8,945 bases of DNA, taken from assembly GCA_964543855.1 (NCBI GenBank), contig CAZJAD010000098.1:1-8945 (forward strand), given 5' to 3'. The stretch is from CAZJAD01 sp964543855 (GTDB taxonomy: Bacteria > Electryoneota > RPQS01 > DYHQ01). The notes below the pieces were generated by a model. The model had not been told where the DNA came from, made no database searches, and saw only the letters and a list, made by a program, of their open reading frames with translations. This document shows, in pieces, positions 1-5,888 of this stretch (position 1 is its first letter; each line of letters starts with the position of its first letter). The position numbers and the translations under genes are program-made.

Positions 1-1347
1 GAGCTTCTGGGGATCGACAAGGGTGAGATTCTATTGGTCAGCGCTAAGCTCGGCACGGGGACGGAGAAGGTGTTGGCTGCGGTCGTGGAGCGCATTCCCG
101 CGCCTGCAGGGAACGGTGACGCGCCGCTGCGGGCACTGATCTTCGACTCGGTTTTTGACAACTATCGGGGCGCGGTGGCTCATGTGCGTGTTGTCGATGG
201 GACGGCACGCGCAGGCCAAGCTGTGCGCTTCCTGGTAACGGGAGAGACCTACGACATCGATGAAGTGGGAATTCTGCGGCTGCGCCAAGTGAAGCAAGAA
301 GCTCTGCCGGCAGGAAGTGTTGGGTATATCGTGACGGGATGTCGCGATGTGAGCCAGCTTCGAGTTGGAGATACGATCGCTGCAGCCAATGTGCCGGACA
401 TTGCGCCTTTGATCGGCTATCGGGATGTGAAACCGATGGTCTTCTCAGGGCTGTACCCAGCGAAGAGTGAGGACTATCAACTGCTTCGGGATTCGCTTGA
501 CAAACTCCGCCTCAATGATTCATCTCTGTTTTACGAGCCGGAGACTTCGACCGCGCTGGGTTTCGGTTTTCGGGCAGGATTCCTGGGCCTGTTGCATCTT
601 GAGGTTGTACAGGAGCGACTCGAGCGAGAGTACGGCCTTGACCTTGTCTTCACGGTGCCCAGCGTCGAGTATCAAGTAAACTTGAGTGATGGTGAAACGA
701 TTACCATTGACAATCCGACGAAGCTGCCAGATGCCACGCGGATCGAGTCGATTGCAGAGCCATACATCAAAGCGTCGATCATCACACCGGAGGAGTATAT
801 CGGCGCCATCATGAAAATCTGCATGGATCGCCGGGGGGTCTATCAGACGACGGAGTATGTTGATTCCGCGCGTGTCAATCTGCGTTACGAGCTTCCCTTG
901 GTCGAGATTATCTTTGACTTCTATGACAAGTTGAAGAGTGTCTCGCGCGGCTACGCTTCTCTCGACTATGAGCTGATTGGCTACCGCCCGACTGAGATGC
1001 TCCGCCTTGATATCCTGGTCAATGGCGAAATCGTGGATGCGCTGTCGATGATTGTGCACAAGGAGAAGGCTTATGAGTGGGGACGGCGCGTCTGTGATCG
1101 GTTGAAGGACCTGATCCCTCGCCAGCTTTTTGCGGTTGCGATTCAAGCGGCACTAAGTTCGCGCATTATCGCGCGCTCGACCATCCCGGCAATTCGTAAG
1201 AATGTCCTGGCGAAGTGTTACGGGGGTGATGTGACACGCAAGCGAAAACTCCTGGAGAAACAGAAGGAAGGGAAGAAGCGATTGAAACAGGTTGGGAGTG
1301 TCGAGATTCCGCAGGAAGCGTTTCTGGCGATTCTTAAGGTGGAATAA
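1..1347 (+). CDS. lepA: Elongation factor 4 (LepA), 5'-truncated by the window edge
   Basis: This is the C-terminal 448 residues of LepA/EF4, a ribosome-binding translational GTPase of about 600 residues that acts on stalled or paused ribosomes at the membrane or in the cytoplasm. The frame is open from base 1, so the start lies outside the window. The first residues (ELLGIDKGEILLVSAKLGTG) are the end of the G domain with the G5 motif SAK. They are followed by domain II (ALIFDSVFDNYRG, VVDG, EVGYIVTG), by domain III (KPMVFSGLYP, then TALGFGFRAGFLGLLHLEV), and by the EF-G domain V-like part (GVYQTTEY, GYASLDYE). The LepA-specific C-terminal domain (KEKAYEWGRRVCDRLK, IPRQLFAVAIQAA, CYGGDVTRKRKLLEKQKEGKKR) then ends normally. 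The KCYGGDVTRKRKLL stretch is diagnostic for LepA. lepB follows 96 bases downstream, the pairing known from many bacteria. Confidence 0.97.
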   Translation, partial: ELLGIDKGEILLVSAKLGTGTEKVLAAVVERIPAPAGNGDAPLRALIFDSVFDNYRGAVAHVRVVDGTARAGQAVRFLVTGETYDIDEVGILRLRQVKQEALPAGSVGYIVTGCRDVSQLRVGDTIAAANVPDIAPLIGYRDVKPMVFSGLYPAKSEDYQLLRDSLDKLRLNDSSLFYEPETSTALGFGFRAGFLGLLHLEVVQERLEREYGLDLVFTVPSVEYQVNLSDGETITIDNPTKLPDATRIESIAEPYIKASIITPEEYIGAIMKICMDRRGVYQTTEYVDSARVNLRYELPLVEIIFDFYDKLKSVSRGYASLDYELIGYRPTEMLRLDILVNGEIVDALSMIVHKEKAYEWGRRVCDRLKDLIPRQLFAVAIQAALSSRIIARSTIPAIRKNVLAKCYGGDVTRKRKLLEKQKEGKKRLKQVGSVEIPQEAFLAILKVE

Positions 1348-1348
1348 G

Positions 1349-1354
1349 TATAAT
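1349..1354 (+). promoter_or_regulatory. Candidate -10 box for lepB overlapping the lepA stop
   Basis: A perfect TATAAT begins two bases after the lepA stop codon. The best -35 at 18-base spacing is TGGCGA (1325-1330), only 3 of 6, so the promoter is uncertain. If it is used, the transcript would start close to the stem-loop at 1362-1393 and give lepB its own message. Confidence 0.3.
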
Positions 1355-1361
1355 CGAGTGT

Positions 1362-1393
1362 CGGGCAGACTCCCAACGTGGGAGATGAGCCCG
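1362..1393 (+). promoter_or_regulatory. Compound stem-loop between lepA and lepB
   Basis: Two nested perfect stems are present: outer CGGGC (1362-1366) with GCCCG (1389-1393), and inner CTCCC (1370-1374) with GGGAG (1380-1384) around the loop AACGT. No T-tract follows, so it is not a standard intrinsic terminator. It could be an mRNA processing or stabilising element that sets lepB expression relative to lepA. The structure is seen; the role is inference. Confidence 0.4.
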
Positions 1394-1431
1394 GTGAATC
1401 ACTTTGAGTTTCTGTGTCAACAAACGGGTTT

Positions 1432-1438
1432 GGAGAGG
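1432..1438 (+). promoter_or_regulatory. Ribosome binding site of lepB (decides the start)
   Basis: GGAGAGG lies 5 bases before ATG 1444. The upstream in-frame GTG at 1414 has no comparable site, so 1444 is taken as the start. Confidence 0.75.
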
Positions 1439-1443
1439 TTCAG

Positions 1444-2211
1444 ATGCCGATAGCCAAAACGATAGAGCGAGTGTGGGATAAGGAGAAGAGTCCGGGCAAA
1501 AAGCGGTCTCGGTCGAAAGGGCTTCTCCGCGAGTGGGTTGAGTTCCTTGTCACCCTGACCATCATGGTTTTTTTCATCAGAGTCACAACCGTGGAAGCGT
1601 TTCGCATTCCGACCGGCTCGATGGAGGACACCTTGCTGGTCGGCGATTTCCTGCTGGTGAACAAGTTCATCTACGGCATTCGCACGCCGGATTGGATTGG
1701 AGTGCCGTTCACGAAGATCGGGTTTCATATTCCCTCGACGCAGCTGCCATCTTTGCGCAAACCGAAGCAGGGGGATGTTGTCGTTTTTCGCTTCCCCCGC
1801 CAACCGGACTTGAACTATGTGAAGCGGTGCGTCGCGGTCGGAGGCCAGACCATCGAGATACGCGACAAGAGGATCTTTGTCGACGGTGTTCTCTTTGAGA
1901 ACCCTGCGATGGCGAAGTTCACAAACAAGAAGATTGCGCCTCCATGGGTGCGCGAGCGTGGAATCTACGCACCAAATGGCGAGGCGTGGAACCGCGACAA
2001 CTTCGGCCCCGTGACCGTTCCCGAAGGTTGTTACTTCATGATGGGCGACAACCGCGACAACAGCGCGGACAGCCGATACTGGGGGTTTTTACCGGAAGAT
2101 CTCATTGTCGGCAAGGCTCTCGTCATCTATTTCTCGTGGAACAAATATGTGCCCTGGGGTCATTTCTATGAAAAGATCCGCTGGCAGCGTATGGCACGCC
2201 TGATTGAGTAA
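1444..2211 (+). CDS. lepB: Signal peptidase I
   Basis: Type I signal peptidase (255 residues, family S26) is a membrane protease that cleaves Sec and Tat signal peptides on the outer face of the inner membrane. A basic N-terminus (KKRSRSKGLLR, about 19-29) precedes one hydrophobic segment (about 31-48). The catalytic serine is Ser59 in RIPTGSMEDTLLVGD and the general-base lysine is Lys127 in YVKRCVAVGG. Box E is GDNRDNSADSRYWG (201-214), followed by VGKALVIYFSW. All catalytic elements are intact. There is a single N-terminal membrane span, and the insert between the Ser and Lys boxes (about 76-108) is somewhat long. The ATG at 1444 is chosen over the GTG at 1414 because of the Shine-Dalgarno at 1432-1438. 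It sits directly after lepA, its classical operon partner. The secreted DUF3108 protein and others in this genome would be its substrates. Confidence 0.96.
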   Translation: MPIAKTIERVWDKEKSPGKKRSRSKGLLREWVEFLVTLTIMVFFIRVTTVEAFRIPTGSMEDTLLVGDFLLVNKFIYGIRTPDWIGVPFTKIGFHIPSTQLPSLRKPKQGDVVVFRFPRQPDLNYVKRCVAVGGQTIEIRDKRIFVDGVLFENPAMAKFTNKKIAPPWVRERGIYAPNGEAWNRDNFGPVTVPEGCYFMMGDNRDNSADSRYWGFLPEDLIVGKALVIYFSWNKYVPWGHFYEKIRWQRMARLIE

Positions 2212-2233
2212 CGGCTGTCGGGCAACTCAGGAA

Positions 2234-2263
2234 TTTACGAGAGTCTAACTCTCAGGATAGAAC
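2234..2263 (+). promoter_or_regulatory. Candidate asnA promoter with a dyad in the spacer
   Basis: TTTACG (2234-2239, 4 of 6 to -35) and TAGAAC (2258-2263, 4 of 6 to -10) are 18 bases apart. The spacer holds a perfect dyad: GAGAGT (2239-2244), CTA, ACTCTC (2248-2253). The dyad is certain; the promoter boxes are weak. A repressor operator within the promoter would suit an amino-acid biosynthetic gene, but this is inference. The dyad has no T-tract and is a poor terminator. Confidence 0.25.
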
Positions 2264-2296
2264 AATTCACCCATAAGGCAAGTGAGAAAGAAGAAC

Positions 2297-3427
2297 ATGA
2301 CAGACAAGAAAGCAGACCTGGCTGGACCAGGCATTGGTAACTACGACGATCTGGAGAAGATCCTTCCACAAGACTACAGGTCACTGCTCACACCCAGAGA
2401 GACGCAAGTCGCTATCACTGCGGTGAAGAACTACATCGAGGAGAATCTGTGCAAAGAGCTCAATCTGATTCGAGTCGAGGTTCCGTTGATTGTGGATGTC
2501 GAGAGCGGTGTGAACGATTATCTGGACCGCGACGGTTCACGCGCGCCGATTCAATTTCACATTTCGAACGACTATGACAAGCATCCCGTCGACGCACAGA
2601 TCGTGCAGGCGGCGACGAAGTGGAAGCGCGTTGCGCTCAAGCAGTTCGGGATGAAAGTCGGGGAGGGTCTTTACACGGACATGCGTGCGGTGCGCAAGGA
2701 CTATTTCCTCGATCATGATCACAGTGCCTATGTAGACCAGTGGGATTGGGAACAGGTTATCACCGAGAAGCAGCGCAATCTTGGGTATTTGAAGGAAGTC
2801 GTGCTGAAGCTCTGGAAGGTACTGCAGGGAGCTGAAGCGCATGCCCAAAAGCTCTTCCCACAACTCAAGACAGACAAGTATCCGGATCTTCCCAAGGAGC
2901 TGACCTTCCTCCACGCCGAAGAGATTTTGGACAAGTACCCCGATATGCCGCGGAAGCAGCGGGAGACGGCTATCCTGCAAGAATACCCGGCCGTGTTCAT
3001 CATCGGAGTCGGCTGGACGCTCAAGGATGGGTATCCCCACGAGATGAGGGCGGCCGATTATGACGACTGGGTCACCGAAACAGTCTCCGAGGACGGTCGG
3101 CCGATGCACGGCCTCAACGGAGACATTCTGGTCTGGAATCCGGTGACGAAACGCCGCCACGAACTGACCTCCATGGGAATCCGAGTCAACGCGGAGACGC
3201 TCAAGAAGCAGCTTGAGATTACGGGTCAGCAGGATTTTCTCAAGATGCCGTATCACCAGGCAATTGTGAACCGGGAGATCCCGCTGTGTATTGGTGGGGG
3301 CATCGGGCAATCCCGCACCTACATGCTCTTGCTCAAGAAGGCTCATCTGGGCGAGTGTAGTGTCACGGTGTGGCCAAAGATTCTGAAGGACATGTGTCGG
3401 GAAAAGAGGATTAACGTTCTGGAGTGA
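2297..3427 (+). CDS. asnA: Aspartate-ammonia ligase (AsnA)
   Basis: AsnA makes asparagine from aspartate, ATP and free ammonia in the cytoplasm, using a class II aminoacyl-tRNA-synthetase-like catalytic core. Family landmarks in order are SGVNDYL (70-76), ATKWKR (106-111), GEGLYTDMRAVR (122-133), VDQWDWEQVI (146-155), AVFIIGVG (232-239), RAADYDDW (251-258), GLNGDILVWNP (272-282), SMGIRVNAETLKKQL (292-306) and GGGIGQSR (333-340). The product has 376 residues against about 330 for E. coli AsnA. About 28 of the extra residues lie at the N-terminus, and the middle (186-200) and the C-terminal tail are also longer. The tail (WPKILKDMCREKRINVLE) resembles the Bacteroidetes form. The start is ATG 2297, with a weak GAGAAAGAAG at 2284-2293; an in-frame GTG at 2282 would add five residues. 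It stands alone, with 85 bases from lepB and 324 before csp. Confidence 0.96.
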   Translation: MTDKKADLAGPGIGNYDDLEKILPQDYRSLLTPRETQVAITAVKNYIEENLCKELNLIRVEVPLIVDVESGVNDYLDRDGSRAPIQFHISNDYDKHPVDAQIVQAATKWKRVALKQFGMKVGEGLYTDMRAVRKDYFLDHDHSAYVDQWDWEQVITEKQRNLGYLKEVVLKLWKVLQGAEAHAQKLFPQLKTDKYPDLPKELTFLHAEEILDKYPDMPRKQRETAILQEYPAVFIIGVGWTLKDGYPHEMRAADYDDWVTETVSEDGRPMHGLNGDILVWNPVTKRRHELTSMGIRVNAETLKKQLEITGQQDFLKMPYHQAIVNREIPLCIGGGIGQSRTYMLLLKKAHLGECSVTVWPKILKDMCREKRINVLE

Positions 3428-3482
3428 GGAACGGCATCGCCAGCCATCTCATCGGCGTTATAGCCTGATTTTCCAACAATTA

Positions 3483-3506
3483 GCCCTGCACATAAGGTGT
3501 GCGGGC
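3483..3506 (+). promoter_or_regulatory. Strong stem-loop; NtrC-like dyad or weak asnA terminator
   Basis: GCCC-T-GCACA (3483-3492) pairs with TGTGC-GGGC (3498-3506) around TAAGG, giving nine pairs with one bulged T. The inner dyad GCACA-N5-TGTGC shares the GCAC-N7-GTGC core of the NtrC consensus. It is centred about 83 bases upstream of the start site predicted from the sigma-54-like element, a plausible enhancer distance. As RNA it could instead be an imperfect asnA terminator, since TTTTT begins 7 bases after the stem. The symmetry is seen; both roles are inferred. Confidence 0.4.
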
Positions 3507-3551
3507 GTGGCGGTTTTTGTTCGTGTCCCAGACGTATGGCTGAGCCATTTC

Positions 3552-3567
3552 TGGCTTGCATTTTGCA
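3552..3567 (+). promoter_or_regulatory. Candidate sigma-54 (-24/-12) promoter for csp
   Basis: TGGCTTGCATTTTGCA matches the consensus TGGCACG-N4-TTGCW at 10 of 12 defined positions. It keeps GG (3553-3554) and GC (3565-3566) at the required 10-base separation, and a C precedes it as preferred. The predicted start is near 3578, giving a csp leader of about 174 bases. A sigma-70 reading (TTGCAT 3556, TAGATT 3579) overlaps it and is weaker. By a rough hand estimate about one such match per window of this size arises by chance, so position and orientation are the main support. Confidence 0.4.
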
Positions 3568-3683
3568 GATTTTATTGTTAGATTGGGCCATAGCGTAACA
3601 CCCATCGTCGTCAAGTTCGCTACTGTACCTGTTCTTGACCGGTGCCTTGCGAGTTTGATGTCCTGTAATTTTTTGGCCTTGTT

Positions 3684-3724
3684 CGCCGGTTCTATCGGCG
3701 GTGGGTGGTGTGGGCGGAACCGGC
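3684..3724 (+). promoter_or_regulatory. Mutually exclusive hairpins in the csp leader
   Basis: CGCCG (3684-3688) can pair with CGGCG (3696-3700) in a local hairpin. The overlapping GCCGGTTC (3685-3692) can pair with GAACCGGC (3717-3724) in an 8-base-pair stem. Only one can form at a time, and the second ends 16 bases before the Shine-Dalgarno. This could be a temperature-responsive switch as in cspA-type leaders, but that is inference. Confidence 0.35.
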
Positions 3725-3740
3725 ACAAGGTATTTTAATT

Positions 3741-3745
3741 GGAGG
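3741..3745 (+). promoter_or_regulatory. Ribosome binding site of csp (decides the start)
   Basis: GGAGG lies 6 bases before ATG 3752. It fixes the start at the residues MATGTVKWF typical of the family and excludes an in-frame upstream extension from about 3701. Confidence 0.85.
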
Positions 3746-3751
3746 TTCGCA

Positions 3752-3961
3752 ATGGCGACCGGTACCGTCAAATGGTTTGACGCAACAAAGGGTTATGGTT
3801 TCATCACGAATGATGAGGGTGGCACTGACGTTTTCGTGCACCGCAACGACTTGGCTAACCTGTCGGATTCGGGAGGATTAACGGAGAATCAGAAGGTCAG
3901 TTTCGAAGTTGCGAGGAGCCCGAAGGGCCTGAAGGCCGTCAACGTTGCCATCATCGAGTAG
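3752..3961 (+). CDS. Cold-shock protein (CspA family)
   Basis: This is a 69-residue single cold-shock domain, a small beta-barrel that binds single-stranded RNA and DNA and melts RNA secondary structure in the cytoplasm. The N-terminus MATGTVKWFDATKGYGFI carries the RNP1-like motif KGYGFI, and TDVFVHRNDL carries the RNP2 motif VFVH. The C-terminus QKVSFEVARSPKGLKAVNVAII is the usual last strand. The length is normal for bacterial Csp proteins, and nothing is missing. Which paralogue it is (constitutive or cold-induced) cannot be told from the protein. The long structured leader, the candidate sigma-54 promoter and the dedicated terminator indicate a separately regulated single-gene transcript. 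Confidence 0.97.
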   Translation: MATGTVKWFDATKGYGFITNDEGGTDVFVHRNDLANLSDSGGLTENQKVSFEVARSPKGLKAVNVAIIE

Positions 3962-3995
3962 TGCTCTGATTGCGCAAGCGACCAATTGACCAAGA

Positions 3996-4023
3996 GCGAA
4001 CCCCTGTGGGTTCGCTTTTTTTT
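3996..4023 (+). terminator. Intrinsic terminator of csp
   Basis: A perfect 8-base-pair stem GCGAACCC (3996-4003) / GGGTTCGC (4008-4015), with loop CTGT, is followed at once by eight T (4016-4023). It is 34 bases after the csp stop. On the opposite strand only a short broken T run follows the stem, so it should act mainly on + transcription. Confidence 0.95.
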
Positions 4024-4037
4024 ATGGCATCAGACAT

Positions 4038-4076
4038 CGCTCTGAAAGGAGCCAAGGTTGAGGCAAAATCAGAGCG
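4038..4076. repeat. Inverted repeat in the convergent gap
   Basis: CGCTCTGA (4038-4045) and TCAGAGCG (4069-4076) are perfect 8-base arms separated by 23 bases. A second, smaller pairing, TCAGA (4030-4034) with TCTGA (4041-4045), competes for the left arm. It lies between the csp terminator and the 3' end of the - strand operon. It has no T-tract on either side, so a role in ending the - strand transcript is possible but unproven. Confidence 0.4.
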
Positions 4077-4115
4077 TCAGAAGGAAAGAGGCCCACAGTG
4101 CGTTTTCGAGAAACA

Positions 4116-5069
4116 CTATGCGGGATTGTTCGGTGAGGTTTGCAGGACAGCGGCGAGGAGCGGGATCATAATCTCGTGATGACCCGTGAATTCGTAACCC
4201 TTCCCGCCGGTCAGTGTGGGTCGCAGGACGACATTCGTGCGCGGGCGGTAATGCTGAATCATGTCGAAGTTCGCTGTGTAGAAACCGTGACAAGGATACT
4301 CGAGATTGCGCGCAACGGCAAGCGCTTTCAAAAAGACCTCGGGCATCACTACGGCTGAGCCGACATTGAGAACGACTCCAGCGGCACCGAGGTCGGCGAC
4401 CTTCCGTGCAAAGATCCGGAAATCATAGTAGGAAAGCTTGCCCAGTGTCGCGGCGTCGAGACCCGGATGTTCGTGGAAGATGTCCGTGCCGATGGCCACA
4501 TGGAGCGTCAACGGGATTTCCGCCTCCAGGCAGCGCACGAGGAGTGAGTCGTTGGCGTAGGGAGCCTTCTGTCGGACAAGCTCTTCACCCAGAGCCTCAC
4601 CCAGACCCACATCTCTTGTGGAGGCTTTTTTTAGTGTCTGAATGAAGAACTCGCCTGTCTCGCGAGTCATACCAAAGCGTCCGTCTTTGATGGTGTCGGC
4701 AACATCCTCGCTTGTATGACCGAAGAGGGCGATTTCGATGTCGTGAACTGCAAAGGCTCCATGTGACGACAAAATGGAAATGAAGCCGTTTTTGACCAGG
4801 TGAATCAGAATGGGGGAGAGGCCGACCTTCAACACATGAGCACCGACCATCCAGATAATAGGTTGGTTTCCTTTGGCCGTCAGAATGTGTCCGGCGAACT
4901 CGCGCAAGTCTGACACAGCCAGGAAGTCGGGCAATCCGTCCCAGAACGCGCGGAACGAAATATCACCGTAGTGCGCCGTCGCAAAACGCTCCCGCGCCAC
5001 CTTGCTCTTGCGCTCGACATCTGAGTAAGTCTTCACATTCGTGAAGTCGAGAGTCTGATACCTTGACAT
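4116..5069 (-). CDS. Deoxyhypusine-synthase-like protein, substrate unknown
   Basis: This is a 317-residue soluble protein with the pattern of the deoxyhypusine synthase (DHS) superfamily, NAD-binding enzymes that transfer an aminobutyl group from spermidine. Seen features are VGAHVLKVGLSPILIHLVKNGF (75-96) and SSHGAFAVHDIEIALFGHTSEDV (101-123), which mirror the DHS GA-x3-K and NGA-x2-HD-E segments. There follow DGRFGMTRET, IPLTLHVAIGTDIFHEHPGLD (185-205) and GVVLNVGSAVVMPEVFLKAL (231-250). The C-terminal segment RPTLTGGKGYEFTGHHEIMIPLL (283-307) differs from the eukaryotic W-G-K-I active-site stretch; Lys290 is a candidate catalytic lysine. Bacteria lack eIF5A, so the protein substrate of true DHS is absent; a polyamine-related or other small-molecule role is possible. 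It is the last gene of the - strand cluster, 46 bases after DUF3108. The preceding stop is a triple in-frame stop, TAG TAA TAG. The ribosome binding site is weak (GGATTCAAGA before ATG). Confidence 0.65.
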   Translation of the reverse strand: MSRYQTLDFTNVKTYSDVERKSKVARERFATAHYGDISFRAFWDGLPDFLAVSDLREFAGHILTAKGNQPIIWMVGAHVLKVGLSPILIHLVKNGFISILSSHGAFAVHDIEIALFGHTSEDVADTIKDGRFGMTRETGEFFIQTLKKASTRDVGLGEALGEELVRQKAPYANDSLLVRCLEAEIPLTLHVAIGTDIFHEHPGLDAATLGKLSYYDFRIFARKVADLGAAGVVLNVGSAVVMPEVFLKALAVARNLEYPCHGFYTANFDMIQHYRPRTNVVLRPTLTGGKGYEFTGHHEIMIPLLAAVLQTSPNNPA

Positions 5070-5115
5070 TCTTGAATCCGAATTTGGATATACCTTCTCG
5101 GTAATCGTTCTATTA

Positions 5116-5886
5116 CTACTTGCCGGATCTGTATTCCTCCAGTTCGGCTGTTATATGTCCGAAGAAGACTTGTGACTTCATCAGGACCGGCAGTTTCCGA
5201 TCATCAGCTGTGAACCAAATCCAGATGCGAGCTCCTTTGTCCTTCTTGAAAATCCCACCGGATTCCAGGCGCGGTTCGACCTTGTAGCATTCGAATTCTC
5301 CAGCTGGCGTGGTGACTCGCTCCTTTTTGCCGATGACAACACGCAGGTCGTAGGTTTTTCGAACATCATGTGTAGGGACAATCAGCACGGTATCTTCGGC
5401 AAAGGGCAGGGTGCGTACCCAGAAGAGCGCACTCAGTGCGTCTTGCACCCACGGTGGGATCGGATAATCCCCCTTGAATTCGCCATCATCGACGAGGCGA
5501 GCGGTGCCTTTATTGTAGTAGTTATCGACGGTTTTGAAATCGCGGTAGCCACCTTCCTGGAGTCTCTTGTGGAACCGATGTGAGTAGAGGCTGTCGCAGT
5601 CAAACCAGGTCTCGACCTTGTCCCGGACCTTGAAGACGATGTCGAAAGCTTTGGCTGACCTCGCCTGTGAAACGGCATGATAGCAGAGTTGCCCGCGAAC
5701 GGTAGCGGTGTCCAGAAGGGCGATGCGAGCTTTCCCGGCGGGAATGACACCGTAGCGGACATGGTACTCCAGCGACTCTCCCACGGCAAACGGCACGCTG
5801 TCGGGCAGGACGATGGATTCTGCGCACAAGGCGGGACTCGCCACTGGAAGCGCGAGGAGTAGACCGAGCACAAGGATTGTAAACAC
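5116..5886 (-). CDS. Secreted DUF3108-family protein
   Basis: This is a 256-residue exported protein of unknown function that fits the DUF3108 family, probably periplasmic or outer-membrane associated. A signal peptide is evident: a hydrophobic stretch FTILVLGLLLALPVASPAL (2-20), then CAES with likely cleavage after Ala22. Cys21 is preceded by Leu and does not fit a lipobox. Family-like segments are PFAVGESLEYHVRYGVIPAGKARIAL (32-57), then FDIVFKVRDKVETWFD and YPIPPWVQDALSALFWVR in the middle, and PAGEFECYKVEP followed by a beta-rich end. The GTG start at 5886-5884 is chosen because AAAGGAA lies 6 bases before it, which places the signal sequence at the N-terminus. A longer reading would add 25 hydrophilic residues inside the preceding gene. 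It starts 2 bases after the phosphatase stop, so it is translated as part of that operon. Confidence 0.8.
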   Translation of the reverse strand: MFTILVLGLLLALPVASPALCAESIVLPDSVPFAVGESLEYHVRYGVIPAGKARIALLDTATVRGQLCYHAVSQARSAKAFDIVFKVRDKVETWFDCDSLYSHRFHKRLQEGGYRDFKTVDNYYNKGTARLVDDGEFKGDYPIPPWVQDALSALFWVRTLPFAEDTVLIVPTHDVRKTYDLRVVIGKKERVTTPAGEFECYKVEPRLESGGIFKKDKGARIWIWFTADDRKLPVLMKSQVFFGHITAELEEYRSGK

Positions 5887-5888
5887 GG

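Larger units (their letters stand above)
3428..3751 (+). other. Intergenic region asnA-csp: regulatory elements and long csp leader
   Basis: These 324 bases hold no convincing gene. A 60-codon frame at 3556-3738 has no ribosome binding site or recognisable protein and overlaps the predicted leader. In order the region contains a strong bulged stem-loop with an NtrC-like dyad (3483-3506), a T5 tract (3514-3518), a sigma-54 -24/-12 match (3552-3567), and a predicted leader from about 3578. That leader carries competing GC-rich hairpins (3684-3724) before the csp Shine-Dalgarno at 3741. A long structured leader is typical of cold-shock genes. Confidence 0.7.

Noticed and set aside
520..1146. 208-codon open frame on the - strand opposite lepA
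   Set aside because: Shadow of the unmistakable LepA frame.
1989..2062. Direct repeat AACCGCGACAAC at two places in lepB
   Set aside because: It encodes the NRDN residues in two conserved lepB segments. It reflects protein sequence rather than a DNA element.
2537..3346. 269-codon open frame on the - strand opposite asnA
   Set aside because: asnA on the + strand carries all family motifs; the antisense frame is a coding shadow without a ribosome binding site.
3556..3738. 60-codon frame in the csp leader, possibly a leader peptide
   Set aside because: No Shine-Dalgarno. Its start precedes the predicted transcription start at about 3578, and its composition is unlike a regulatory leader peptide.
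3343..3771. 142-codon - strand frame across the asnA-csp gap
   Set aside because: It overlaps both flanking genes in antisense and shows no domain or ribosome binding site.
3996..4023. Csp terminator acting in both directions
   Set aside because: On the - strand the stem is followed by a short broken T run, not the strong U-tract needed.
3970..4179. 69-codon + strand frame after csp
   Set aside because: It runs through the csp terminator and into the end of the DHS-like gene, and its protein resembles nothing known to me.
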